A stretch of DNA of 45,709 nucleotides, taken from positions 1 to 45,709 of IMG/VR virus record IMGVR_UViG_3300043803_001976; one strand, given 5' to 3'. Shown in pieces: positions 13,778-21,005 of this stretch. The stretch comes from a virus. Made by a program: the position numbers and the translations under genes. The notes beneath the pieces are model-generated. The model made no database searches. It was not told the DNA's origin and worked only from the letters and a program-made list of their open reading frames with translations. How positions within the stretch are numbered: position 1 is the first letter of the stretch; each line of letters begins with the position of its first letter.

Positions 13778-14853
13778 ACATCGGCGTACAGCTTCATTCG
13801 AACGGCGAATACTGGCAAGCGAAGTGGAGGACCACCACCGGCAAGCGGGTCGCCAAGTCCATCGGCAGCAAGGCGAAGGTCAGCAAGGCCGAAGCACTCC
13901 GCGCGTGCCGCGAGATCGCCCGCGACCACATCCTTGAGCCTGGGAGCGAGGACGCGGGGAACGCGCCGCTTCTCTCCGCGTGGAGGACCGCGTACCTCAA
14001 GTCGCACTCCGAACTCAAGGAAGGGACGGTCAACCTCAAGATGCAGACCTTCGCCAAGCTGCTCGATCACTTTGGCGACATCCGGCTCGATCGGATCACC
14101 CGCGCGGGCGCCGCGGCGTTCCGAACATGGATGCTCGGGAAGGAGCTTTCCGCGGCGACCGTCAGCCGGTACATCCGGGACGCGAAGTCCATCTTCCGAG
14201 AGGCTCGTGATCAAGACCTCATCCGGCTCAACCCGTTCGACCGGGTGTCGGGCGCGTCTCCCGACATGGCGAAGACCTGGGCGGTCATCAGCCACGACGA
14301 CCTGCGTCGGCTCCTGGACGCCGTCCCCGACGCGGCGTGGCGAGCCCTGGTCGGAATGTGCAGGCTCGCCGGCCTACGCCGCGGCGAGGCTCTGAGGCTC
14401 CGCGTGCAGGACGTGGACTTGGTCGAGCGGGTCCTCTCGGTCTACCCCGAGGGGTTCGTCGAGGGCACCAAGCAGGCGTACCGAACCGTTCCGATCACAC
14501 CCGCGCTCGCGGCGATTCTCCGGGAGTCGATCGACGCGGTTCCGGACGGGGAGGAGCGGTTGTGCTGGTCGATCTACGGGCGGAACGTGGATCGGGACAT
14601 TCGGACGTACCTTGGCCGAGCGGGCATCCCCAAGTACGGCAAGCCGCTCCACACGCTGCGGAAGAATCTCGAGTCCGAATGGCTCGCGATCCATCCCGCG
14701 CCCGCGGTGTGTGCGTGGCTCGGCCACTCGCCCGCGGTCGCGATGAAGCATTACAACAAGCCGCCACCCGAGGTGGTGGCGAAGGTGACGGGGCTGCCAC
14801 AGCCGGGCACAAATCTGGCACAATTGCCAACCCTAACAGACGAAAAGCACTAG
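13774..14853 (+). CDS. int: Tyrosine-family integrase
   Basis: A 359-residue site-specific recombinase. The frame is open upstream to 13618, but ATG 13774 overlaps the preceding stop and starts the usual arm-binding domain. Residues 1-60 are the arm-type DNA-binding domain, 65-155 the core-binding SAM-like domain, and 170-330 the catalytic domain. Catalytic residues are visible: Arg202 (GLRRGE), His293 and Arg296 (HTLR), His318 (LGHS) and the nucleophile Tyr327 (KHYNK). The stop codon abuts attP, which is a partial tRNA-Gly. The gene is the last of the left early operon and carries one dispersed dyad near its end (14816-14829). Confidence 0.93.
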   Translation: MNIGVQLHSNGEYWQAKWRTTTGKRVAKSIGSKAKVSKAEALRACREIARDHILEPGSEDAGNAPLLSAWRTAYLKSHSELKEGTVNLKMQTFAKLLDHFGDIRLDRITRAGAAAFRTWMLGKELSAATVSRYIRDAKSIFREARDQDLIRLNPFDRVSGASPDMAKTWAVISHDDLRRLLDAVPDAAWRALVGMCRLAGLRRGEALRLRVQDVDLVERVLSVYPEGFVEGTKQAYRTVPITPALAAILRESIDAVPDGEERLCWSIYGRNVDRDIRTYLGRAGIPKYGKPLHTLRKNLESEWLAIHPAPAVCAWLGHSPAVAMKHYNKPPPEVVAKVTGLPQPGTNLAQLPTLTDEKH

Positions 14854-14899
14854 CGGGCGACCGGATTCGAACCGGCGACGTACAGCTTGGAAGGCTTGT
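14852..14899 (-). other. attP: attP core: 3' half of tRNA-Gly (UCC)
   Basis: On the minus strand this reads as the anticodon loop CTTCCAA (14893-14887, anticodon TCC), the 3' anticodon stem, variable loop, T-arm with TTCGAAT and the acceptor 3' strand CGCCCGC plus discriminator U. The 5' half is absent. Phages that insert into tRNA genes carry exactly this piece to restore the gene. CCA is not encoded, suggesting the host gene also lacks it. The integrase stop codon overlaps its end. Confidence 0.88.
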
Positions 14900-14918
14900 G
14901 TCGCACCCCCTACCAAAC

Positions 14919-14956
14919 ACGCCCATCGGCCTTTTTCAAGGGTCGATGGGCGTTTG
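14919..14956. terminator. Terminator between integrase/attP and the minus operon
   Basis: ACGCCCATCG (14919-14928) pairs perfectly with CGATGGGCGT (14944-14953), followed by TT. The loop holds a T-run. It sits where the + strand integrase operon and the - strand operon converge and may stop both. Confidence 0.6.
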
Positions 14957-15011
14957 CGTTCGGTAGCCTAACGATGGCGGAGCACTGGCGGAGCGGTGGC
15001 GGTGGCACAAA

Positions 15012-15173
15012 TCAGCGGACGGGCTCGACGATCCGAACCCCGTGCACAGGCGTCCCGTCCATCGTGTAGACCTTGACGCCGACAACGCTGTGCAGTGCCG
15101 CCAGGATCATCGCAAGCAAGACGGCGATCGCGACGAGGACAACGAGGGTGGCGATTCGCATGGCCCGGTCCAT
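15012..15173 (-). CDS. Small membrane protein, second gene of the lysogeny-side operon (53 residues)
   Basis: The minus-strand ATG at 15173-15171 overlaps the stop of the RHH gene (TAATG). Residues about 6-27 are one strongly hydrophobic segment after a short basic start, and the C terminus has a small strand-rich polar domain. Lysogeny operons often carry such membrane proteins downstream of the repressor as superinfection exclusion factors; that is inference from position. Confidence 0.65.
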   Translation of the reverse strand: MDRAMRIATLVVLVAIAVLLAMILAALHSVVGVKVYTMDGTPVHGVRIVEPVR

Positions 15174-15445
15174 TAGGCCACGCCCTTGTAGCAGGCGGCG
15201 ATGGCGGCGGCTGCTTGCGACACCCTTCCCGGCGACAACGTGCCGAGAATGAGCTGTTGTGATTCGTGATCAAGGTTCGCCAGCCACAAAACGACGCGCT
15301 CGATAAGCACAGTGCGAGACATCGCATGCCGAACCACCAATGAATCAGTGGCCTCCACGGTGGCGTCGGTCACGCGGATCATTTGGCCGGACACTTTCGC
15401 CGGCTTGGGCGCGTGCGGTTTGCTGCGAGAACTAGCTGCTGTCAT
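15173..15445 (-). CDS. Ribbon-helix-helix regulator, candidate lysogeny repressor (90 residues)
   Basis: ATG at 15445 follows AGGGAG on the minus strand. After a basic, Pro/Ser-rich arm, QMIRVT reads as the beta strand of an RHH fold; the next two helices end in VLIERVVLWLANLD. RHH proteins such as Arc bind operators as paired dimers. The gene is divergent from another RHH gene at 15588 with the two promoters back to back, the arrangement of cI and cro. It is transcribed toward attP with a small membrane protein. It is therefore the best candidate for the immunity repressor; no classical CI-type HTH protein is seen. Confidence 0.65.
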   Translation of the reverse strand: MTAASSRSKPHAPKPAKVSGQMIRVTDATVEATDSLVVRHAMSRTVLIERVVLWLANLDHESQQLILGTLSPGRVSQAAAAIAACYKGVA

Positions 15446-15469
15446 GATCAATCTCCCTTTGGTTAGGGA

Positions 15470-15497
15470 ATGGTACCTAGTGATATCCACGAGTCAA
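15470..15497 (-). promoter_or_regulatory. Minus-strand promoter of the repressor operon, with operator
   Basis: On the minus strand TTGACT (15497-15492) and TACCAT (15475-15470) are 16 bp apart. GATATC at 15482-15487 lies in the spacer, where bound repressor would block it. Confidence 0.65.
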
Positions 15498-15543
15498 GTG
15501 CTTGCGGGCACAAGGGTTGCGCACCACAACCGACAAAAACAGG

Positions 15544-15581
15544 GATGCTTCCTTGCATCACTCGGTATCATGCGATATCCT
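15544..15581 (+). promoter_or_regulatory. Plus-strand promoter of the right early operon, with operators
   Basis: TTGCAT (15553-15558) and TATCCT (15576-15581) are 17 bp apart. GATATC at 15574-15579 overlaps the -10, and an inverted repeat GATGC/GCATC (15544-15548, 15555-15559) overlaps the -35. The expected start point is at or next to the ATG at 15588, giving a leaderless message. Confidence 0.65.
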
Positions 15582-15587
15582 TTTCTC

Positions 15588-15809
15588 ATGGCAAAGACCT
15601 CTCAAAGACCTGTGCTATCCGCCCCGCGGCAAAAGCCAGGGCTGATGATCCGGGGCCAGAAGAGCACCATGGACGCGTTCCGCAAGTTTGCGTCCGAGAA
15701 CCTGCTCACTTTGGGAGACGCCCTCACGGTGCTCATGAACGGGTGGAATCGCCTCTCTTCCGACCAGCAATCCGCCAGCCGCAAGGCCAACCAGGAACCG
15801 AAGCAGTGA
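15588..15809 (+). CDS. Second RHH-like regulator, cro-like position (73 residues)
   Basis: ATG 15588 has no ribosome site but lies where the promoter at 15553-15581 should start RNA; ATG 15570 in the same frame lies inside the -10 region. After a basic arm, GLMIRG reads as the beta strand, followed by helices STMDAFRKFASEN and LGDALTVLMNGWNRL. The layout is close to the divergent 90-residue protein, so the two may be distant paralogues competing for the GATATC sites. First gene of the right early operon; its end overlaps the exonuclease start. Confidence 0.65.
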   Translation: MAKTSQRPVLSAPRQKPGLMIRGQKSTMDAFRKFASENLLTLGDALTVLMNGWNRLSSDQQSASRKANQEPKQ

Positions 15810-16663
15810 CACAATTGCCACCCGACAACCTGCCCGTCGGCCTGCACCCCGAGATCCCCGAGGGGGTTTACCGGGCACACCCCGCGGTCAACTACTCGAT
15901 CCTCAAGCACGGGGAGGTGTCCTGCAAGAACCTCAAGGCGGCGATCGACGGCTTGCTCAAGAAGCCCGGCTCCGCGGTCGATCTCGGATCCGCGGTCCAC
16001 GCTCTTGTCCTCCAGCCTGAGCAGTTCGACAGCTTGATCGCGGTCAAGAAGAAGGTCGACGGCCGCACCAAAGAGGGCAAGGCGTACAACGAGGAGTTCG
16101 AGAAGCACGCTGCCGGCAAGACGATCATCGACGAGAACGATCTCGTGATCGCCAAGCGGATGAACGACGCCGTGCGTGCGCACCCCGCCGCGGCGGCCCT
16201 GCTTGAACAGCCCGGCGCTCAGGAGGTCGTTCTCCGCTGGACGATCGGCGACATTCAGTGCAAGGCGCGGTGCGACTTGATCATCGACGGGATGAACGGC
16301 GAGCCCGACACCATCATCGACATCAAGACCACCGCCGACGCGAGCCCCGCGGAGTTCGCCCGCTCCATCGGGAGCTACGGGTACCACATGCAGGCCGCGT
16401 GGTACATGGCCGGGTACGAGGCGATCACGGGCAGGCGTCCCAACTACCGGATCATCGCGGTCGAGAGCGAGTACCCGCATGACGTCGTCGTCTACAAGCT
16501 CGGCCGCGAGACACTGGCGATCGGCTCGCTTCAAATCATGGAGTGCGTCAAGCGGTATGCGGAGTGTCAGGCGTCGGGCGAATGGCCGGGCTACGCCGAC
16601 GGCGAGTTGGAGGTCGGCTTGCCGATCTGGGCCATCAAGCGGTTTGAGGAGGATCAGCGATGA
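15806..16663 (+). CDS. RecE-type PD-(D/E)XK exonuclease
   Basis: A 285-residue nuclease; GTG 15806 overlaps the previous stop, behind AGGAA. The catalytic core is complete: His65 in GSAVHALVL, Glu140 in QEVVL, Asp157 in KARCDL, Asp172 and Lys174 in IDIKTT, and Gln196 in the helix YHMQAAWY. This is the pattern of the phage exodeoxyribonuclease VIII-like family (lambda exo/RecB fold). It would chew one strand of duplex ends and leave single strands for the annealing protein encoded next. One dispersed dyad (15807-15820) covers its start. Confidence 0.88.
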   Translation: MTQLPPDNLPVGLHPEIPEGVYRAHPAVNYSILKHGEVSCKNLKAAIDGLLKKPGSAVDLGSAVHALVLQPEQFDSLIAVKKKVDGRTKEGKAYNEEFEKHAAGKTIIDENDLVIAKRMNDAVRAHPAAAALLEQPGAQEVVLRWTIGDIQCKARCDLIIDGMNGEPDTIIDIKTTADASPAEFARSIGSYGYHMQAAWYMAGYEAITGRRPNYRIIAVESEYPHDVVVYKLGRETLAIGSLQIMECVKRYAECQASGEWPGYADGELEVGLPIWAIKRFEEDQR

Positions 16664-17403
16664 ACTGGAGTGAGCAAGTCGACAAGCTGGCCTCCGCGAT
16701 GGTCGCGTTCCAAGCCGACACTCCGAACGTGCCGCGCGGGTCGACCGCGAAGGTCACGATGAAGGCCGGCGGTTCGTACGCGTTCAACTTTGCCGACCTT
16801 GCTAGGGTCCGGGCACACACCCGCGAGTCCATGGGTCGTCACGGCTTGGGATTCACGAGCGGGACCGAGATCATCATCGACGGCGAGAACACCCGGGCTC
16901 GCGTTACCACCCGCGTGTTCCATGTGTCCGGCCAGTGGGTTGAGCAGTCGATCTGCATGTGGCTTGAGGATGGTCGCCCGCAGTCCGTCGGCTCGGCGCA
17001 GACCTACGCCACCCGCTACAACGTCATGGCCCTGCTTGGGCTCGCCGCCGACGACGAGGATGATGATGGCAACGTTGCCAGCGGCAACCGGGCCACGGTC
17101 GAGCAGCGAGTCAAGGCGACGGTCGACAAGGTGAGGGCCGATGCCGCGGCGAAAGTCGGCGACAACTCTGCCTCGCCTTCGTCCCCCTCGCCCTCCACCT
17201 TCGGCCCGGTGTTCATCCAGAAGCTCCAGGCCAAACTCACCGCGATCGGCAAGACCACAGGGGCACTGCGCGACGTGATGCTGAAAGCCGGCGTCGACAA
17301 CGCCCTGTGCCCGACCGACGACCCGAAGACTTGGAACACGTCTCTCCAAGAACGAATCAAGAAGTGGGTTGATGCCCAACTCACCCCGCCCAACAAGGAG
17401 TAG
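16660..17403 (+). CDS. erf: ERF-family single-strand annealing protein
   Basis: A 247-residue protein with ATG overlapping the exonuclease stop and a GAGGAGG site. Residues about 5-145 match the ERF superfamily pattern: a first helix, YAFNFADLARV, a strand-rich section, and the conserved SAQTYATRYNVMALLGLAADDEDD block (120-143 region). The remainder is a linker and a C-terminal helical tail. ERF proteins coat and anneal complementary strands, as in P22. With the exonuclease it makes a complete two-component recombination system, which may support concatemer formation in a phage without its own DNA polymerase. Confidence 0.88.
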   Translation: MNWSEQVDKLASAMVAFQADTPNVPRGSTAKVTMKAGGSYAFNFADLARVRAHTRESMGRHGLGFTSGTEIIIDGENTRARVTTRVFHVSGQWVEQSICMWLEDGRPQSVGSAQTYATRYNVMALLGLAADDEDDDGNVASGNRATVEQRVKATVDKVRADAAAKVGDNSASPSSPSPSTFGPVFIQKLQAKLTAIGKTTGALRDVMLKAGVDNALCPTDDPKTWNTSLQERIKKWVDAQLTPPNKE

Positions 17404-17408
17404 TCACC

Positions 17409-18323
17409 ATGGCAGTCCGCGCATTGAAGATCGCGAAGCTCGTTCGCGACCCGTCGATCCAGCCCCGCACCGATCTCGACAAGGAGTCGATCCAGCAGTA
17501 CGCCGACGCGATGGAGGCGGGCGCCGTGTTCCCGCCGATCGCGGTGTTCAAGATCGACAAGAAGTTCATCGTCGTCGCCGGCTGGCACCGCATCGCCGCC
17601 GCGGAGCTTCGCGGCTTGGCCGAGATCCGCGCCGAGATCATCGAGGACAAGACTCTGCGTGACGCAAAGCTGTTCGCGATCGGCGACAACAGCAAGCACG
17701 GCGTCAGGCTGAGCAACGCCGACAAGCGGCGAGCGGTCGAGTCGCTTCTCCAGGACGACGAGTGGGCGTCCAAGTCCAACCGCGAGATCGCCGCCTACTG
17801 CGGCGTGTCACATGAGCACGTTCGCCGGATCAAGGAAGAGCGGGAGCGGCCCGACGACACCGCGCCCGAAGAAGCCGAGCCCAAGCCCGCGACCGAATCG
17901 ACCGGCGAGACGGGCGAGAGTGGCGATTCGTGGGGCGACGAGGAGACGAAGCCCGAGGGCGAATCCAAGCCGACGACCATCGAGGAGCCGATGCGAGACA
18001 AGGTCGGCAACTTCGTCCCGCCCGCGCTGATTCCCGCGTTCACCGAAGGCTCGGACTTCTTCAAGGCCGCGATCCACAACCTCACCGCGACCCGCGATTC
18101 GCTCGCCGAGGCGGCGAAGGTCGGCCAATTCGGCAAGTTCCTCCGCGAGCAGGACGTCACGATCCCGATCAACAACGTCATCGAGTCGCTCAAGTTCGCG
18201 CGTCCGCACGCCGTCTGTCCCGAGTGCGAAGGCAGGGGGTGCGACCCGTGCCGGCAGCAGGGTTGGATGCCGAAGGCGCTGTACGACGCGGCCGTTGAGA
18301 GCGAGCCGGTTCCGACCGAGTGA
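17409..18323 (+). CDS. ParB-like protein with HTH and C-terminal zinc motif
   Basis: A 304-residue protein behind AAGGAG. Residues 6-95 form a ParB/sulfiredoxin-fold domain with the GWHR segment (58-61) in the place of the CTP/nucleotide loop. Residues about 120-143 are a helix-turn-helix (SNREIAAYCGVSHEHVRRI). A Pro/Glu/Thr-rich linker (145-200) leads to a C-terminal domain ending with CPEC (270-273) and CDPC (278-281), a zinc knuckle. Phage ParB-like proteins may act in replication, partition or transcription. Whether it binds the dispersed dyads is an attractive but unsupported idea. A terminator follows directly. Confidence 0.8.
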   Translation: MAVRALKIAKLVRDPSIQPRTDLDKESIQQYADAMEAGAVFPPIAVFKIDKKFIVVAGWHRIAAAELRGLAEIRAEIIEDKTLRDAKLFAIGDNSKHGVRLSNADKRRAVESLLQDDEWASKSNREIAAYCGVSHEHVRRIKEERERPDDTAPEEAEPKPATESTGETGESGDSWGDEETKPEGESKPTTIEEPMRDKVGNFVPPALIPAFTEGSDFFKAAIHNLTATRDSLAEAAKVGQFGKFLREQDVTIPINNVIESLKFARPHAVCPECEGRGCDPCRQQGWMPKALYDAAVESEPVPTE

Positions 18324-18345
18324 AGTGGGGCATCGCTTCACACTC

Positions 18346-18379
18346 GCCGTCCGCGACCGACACGACGCGGACGGCTTTT
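18346..18379 (+). terminator. Rho-independent terminator after the ParB-like gene
   Basis: GCCGTCCGCG (18346-18355) pairs perfectly with CGCGGACGGC (18366-18375), followed by TTTT. A smaller GTGAAG/CTTCAC hairpin lies just before it. It separates the recombination genes from the tRNA-helicase unit. Confidence 0.85.
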
Positions 18380-18392
18380 CTCAGAACAACCT

Positions 18393-18465
18393 GGACCGCT
18401 GGCTCAACCGGTAGAGCGCCCGCCTTTGGAGCGGGAGGGTGATGGTTCGACTCCATCGCGGTCTG
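18393..18465 (+). tRNA. tRNA-Gln (UUG)
   Basis: Complete cloverleaf: acceptor GGACCGC/GCGGTCT (first pair G-U), D-stem GCTC/GAGC, anticodon stem CCCGC/GCGGG with loop CTTTGGA (anticodon TTG) and T-arm GATGG-TTCGACT-CCATC. CCA is not encoded. The loop CTTTGGA is common in bacterial tRNA-Gln. The helicase start codon lies three bases past its end. Confidence 0.88.
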
Positions 18466-18468
18466 TTT

Positions 18469-20142
18469 ATGCAACTGCGGCCATACCAGAACGCCTGCAT
18501 GACTGCTTCGCTCGACGCCTTCCGCACGCACCTCTCGGTGCTGACGGTTCTGGCGACCGGGCTCGGCAAGACCATGATCTTCTCGATGCTCGCTGGCAAA
18601 TGTGTCAGCAAGGGCAAGCGAGTTCTGTGCGTCGCGCACCGCGAGGAGCTGATCACCCAGGCTGTCGCGAAGATCGAGGCTGTCACCGGCCACCGCGCGG
18701 ACATTGAGATGGGCGACCTTCGCGCGGTCGACTCGCTCCATGGCAAGGCCCCTGTGGTGGTGGCGTCCGTCCAGTCTCTCAACGCGCCCCGCGGCAACGA
18801 GCGGCGGATGAAGTTCTTCGACCCGACGGAGTTCGGCTTGATCATCTTGGACGAAGCCCACCACGCGGTCGCGGAGAGCTACATCCGGATCGTGGAGTAT
18901 TTCCGGGCCGCGAACCCGACGATCAAGGTGTACGGCACGACAGCCACGCCCGACCGTGGCGACGGGGAAGCTCTCCGCCGGCTGTTCGAGACGTGCGCGT
19001 TCGAGTACGGTGTCGCTGACGGCATCCGCGACGGTTGGCTTGTGGACATCGAGCAGCAGCTCGTTCGGATCGAATCGCTCGACCTGTCGCACAGCCGCAC
19101 GACTGCGGGTGACATCAATGGCGCCGACCTTGCCGCCGCGATGGAGTACGAGAAGACGCTCCACGGCATCGCGGATGCCACTCTGCAGATCGTCGGCCAA
19201 CGCAAGACTCTGGTGTTCGCCGCGTCCGTCGCACAGGCTACCCGGCTGTCGGAAATCTTCAACCGCCACCGGCCGGGGTGCTCGAGGATCGTCACCGGCG
19301 ACACGCCCAAGGAGGCCCGCCGCGAAATCTTCAAGGCGTACGCCGCGCGAGACTTCCAGTTTCTCACGAACGTCGGTGTCGCCACCGAAGGGTTCGACGA
19401 TCCGGGCATCGAGTGTGTCGTCATGGGGCGTCCGACCAAGAGCCGGTCGCTGTACGCCCAGATGCTCGGGCGCGGCACCCGCATTCTGCCCGGCGTGGTC
19501 GATGGTCCGCACGCTCAGCATTGGGAAGGCCCGCACCGCCGACAGGCCATCGCCGCGTCCGCAAAGCCGAGCGTGCTCGTCTTGGACTTCGTCGGGAACG
19601 CCGGCCGGCACAAGCTCGTGCACGCGGTCGACATCCTCGGCGGCAACTTGGACGAGTCGCAGGCCGAGCGGGTCCGAAACAAGCAGGAGAAGAGCAGCAA
19701 GCCAAGCTCGGTGCTGGACGACATCGCCCAGGCCGAGATCGAGGAGCGGAACGAGCGGATCCGCCGCGAGGAGGCGGCGCGGCAGGGGATCAAGGGCAAA
19801 GCCAAGTTCTCGGCCGAGAAGATCAGCCCGTTCGACGTGCTCAACCTTCGCGCCCCGCGGGAGGTGCCGTGGCACACGGGCCGCACGCCCACCGAGAAGA
19901 TGCTTTTGACTCTGCGCAATCGCGGAGTGGAGAACCCGGAGACTCTCACATGGACACAGGCGTCAGCGTTGATCTCGAAGTTGAACGAGCGGATGGACAA
20001 GGGCATGTGCACGTACAAGCAGGCAAAGAAGCTCGGCAAGTACGGGTACGACACCGAGGCGATGACGTTCGCCGAGGCGTCCGAAACCCTCAGCGCCTTG
20101 GCGGCGAACGGGTGGAAGCCCTTGCAGACGGCCAACTCATGA
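18469..20142 (+). CDS. Superfamily 2 DNA helicase
   Basis: A 557-residue helicase. ATG 18469 (MQLRPYQ, a typical SF2 start) is preferred; in-frame starts at 18439 and 18442 lie within the tRNA. Walker A is ATGLGKT (29-35), the DEAH box is DEAHH (128-132), motif III is TAT (158-160) and the second RecA domain contains the ATEGFDDPG and GRGTR blocks (motifs V and VI). The C-terminal 150 residues are basic and helical. It would unwind phage DNA in place of a T7 gp4-type helicase, which is absent. The start has no ribosome site, so translation may depend on tRNA excision or coupling. Confidence 0.88.
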   Translation: MQLRPYQNACMTASLDAFRTHLSVLTVLATGLGKTMIFSMLAGKCVSKGKRVLCVAHREELITQAVAKIEAVTGHRADIEMGDLRAVDSLHGKAPVVVASVQSLNAPRGNERRMKFFDPTEFGLIILDEAHHAVAESYIRIVEYFRAANPTIKVYGTTATPDRGDGEALRRLFETCAFEYGVADGIRDGWLVDIEQQLVRIESLDLSHSRTTAGDINGADLAAAMEYEKTLHGIADATLQIVGQRKTLVFAASVAQATRLSEIFNRHRPGCSRIVTGDTPKEARREIFKAYAARDFQFLTNVGVATEGFDDPGIECVVMGRPTKSRSLYAQMLGRGTRILPGVVDGPHAQHWEGPHRRQAIAASAKPSVLVLDFVGNAGRHKLVHAVDILGGNLDESQAERVRNKQEKSSKPSSVLDDIAQAEIEERNERIRREEAARQGIKGKAKFSAEKISPFDVLNLRAPREVPWHTGRTPTEKMLLTLRNRGVENPETLTWTQASALISKLNERMDKGMCTYKQAKKLGKYGYDTEAMTFAEASETLSALAANGWKPLQTANS

Positions 20143-20249
20143 CGTTCCAAGCCATCGCCGCGAGGCTTGGGATCAGCGCCCAGGCCGCGGAAGAGACGCA
20201 CCGGCGGGCACTTCGCAAGCTCGCGACGCTGCTCCAGGAGTTCGCGTGA
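20139..20249 (+). CDS. 36-residue sigma region 4-like HTH protein
   Basis: ATG 20139 overlaps the helicase stop and its own stop overlaps the next start. Almost the whole chain is one helix-turn-helix, reading MTFQAIAARLGIS then a recognition helix and ALRKLATLL. This matches the end of sigma region 4 and aligns by eye with the C terminus of the sigma-like protein at 3662. It may bind DNA or act as a sigma-competitor. Confidence 0.55.
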   Translation: MTFQAIAARLGISAQAAEETHRRALRKLATLLQEFA

Positions 20250-20434
20250 TGGAGTGTCTGATCTGCTTGGTGATCGGTGTGATCGTGGGGTTTGTGTTTG
20301 GGAGGCACGAACGTGTCGAGGTTCAAGAGCGGCATGATCGCGTGGGTGAAGGTGAGGGTGAAGGGACCCGTGAACGTTCTCGGTTCCAAGCTCTCGGAGT
20401 GCGAAGTGCTGAACATCGACGGTTCGATCGCTGA
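20249..20434 (+). CDS. Possible small membrane protein overlapping the next gene
   Basis: Starts at ATG 20249 (or GTG 20246) overlapping the previous stop. Residues 3-17 form a hydrophobic segment, then a charged tail. The tail shares 120 bases with the better-supported frame starting at 20313, so only the N-terminal part looks selected. Confidence 0.4.
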   Translation: MECLICLVIGVIVGFVFGRHERVEVQERHDRVGEGEGEGTRERSRFQALGVRSAEHRRFDR

Positions 20435-20564
20435 TCCCGGATTCATCTACATTCACGACGACGCGTTGATCGTGGACAGCGTCGCGCGGACGGCGAGAGA
20501 GAACGCACAGAAGCCGGCCCCGAGGCCGCAGCAGAAGCAGGAACGCTATGTGGACGACTGGTAA
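20313..20564 (+). CDS. Hypothetical 83-residue protein
   Basis: GTG 20313 seven bases behind GGGAGG. The centre is strand-rich with conserved-looking IDGSIADPGFIYIHDD, and the tail is Pro/Gln-rich. No family recognised. Its stop touches the next ATG. Confidence 0.6.
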   Translation: MSRFKSGMIAWVKVRVKGPVNVLGSKLSECEVLNIDGSIADPGFIYIHDDALIVDSVARTARENAQKPAPRPQQKQERYVDDW

Positions 20565-21005
20565 ATGTGGACACGCGATCAGTTCATCGGCCCGACTGTC
20601 GAAGAAACCGACGCATGCCTCGCTCTCGGGGCGCTCGGCGCTCAGGCGTGCCGCGATTGGGTGGACAGCATCGGCGTCGGCCGGCAGATCCGGATGCTCT
20701 TCCGGGATGGGTGGGAATCGATCGTTGCCGACGCGATCATCGACGGCGAGGGCTTGTCGGTCGCGGCGCCATGGTGGGTTCCGTTCTTTGTTCGCGAAGG
20801 GTTGAGCAGGGGAGTTGATTCATGGGACGAAGGAATCAGCAATCCGGGAGTGCGATGCCTTCTGCGTCTGGCGGAGCACCGGCGTTGCCACATCGTCTCG
20901 ACACAGCTCGCGTGGCTGGCGGAGCGGGCGAAGGCGGGGGAATCGACGGACGAGGCGGTGTCGGAGGTCCGCGGGTGGCTGGAGCTTTTGTCGCCATCGC
21001 AGTAG
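20565..21005 (+). CDS. Hypothetical 146-residue protein
   Basis: ATG 20565 directly after the previous stop (TAAATG). The sequence is helical, with Trp-rich patches around residues 65-75. No motif is recognised. The end overlaps a GTG start with its own ribosome site at 20975. Confidence 0.6.
   Translation: MWTRDQFIGPTVEETDACLALGALGAQACRDWVDSIGVGRQIRMLFRDGWESIVADAIIDGEGLSVAAPWWVPFFVREGLSRGVDSWDEGISNPGVRCLLRLAEHRRCHIVSTQLAWLAERAKAGESTDEAVSEVRGWLELLSPSQ

Noticed and set aside
17067-17080. TGGCAACGTTGCCA palindrome as another dispersed dyad
   Set aside because: Perfectly symmetric but with a GC-containing core unlike the family; kept apart as probable coincidence with coding sequence (a partial copy is at 3724).
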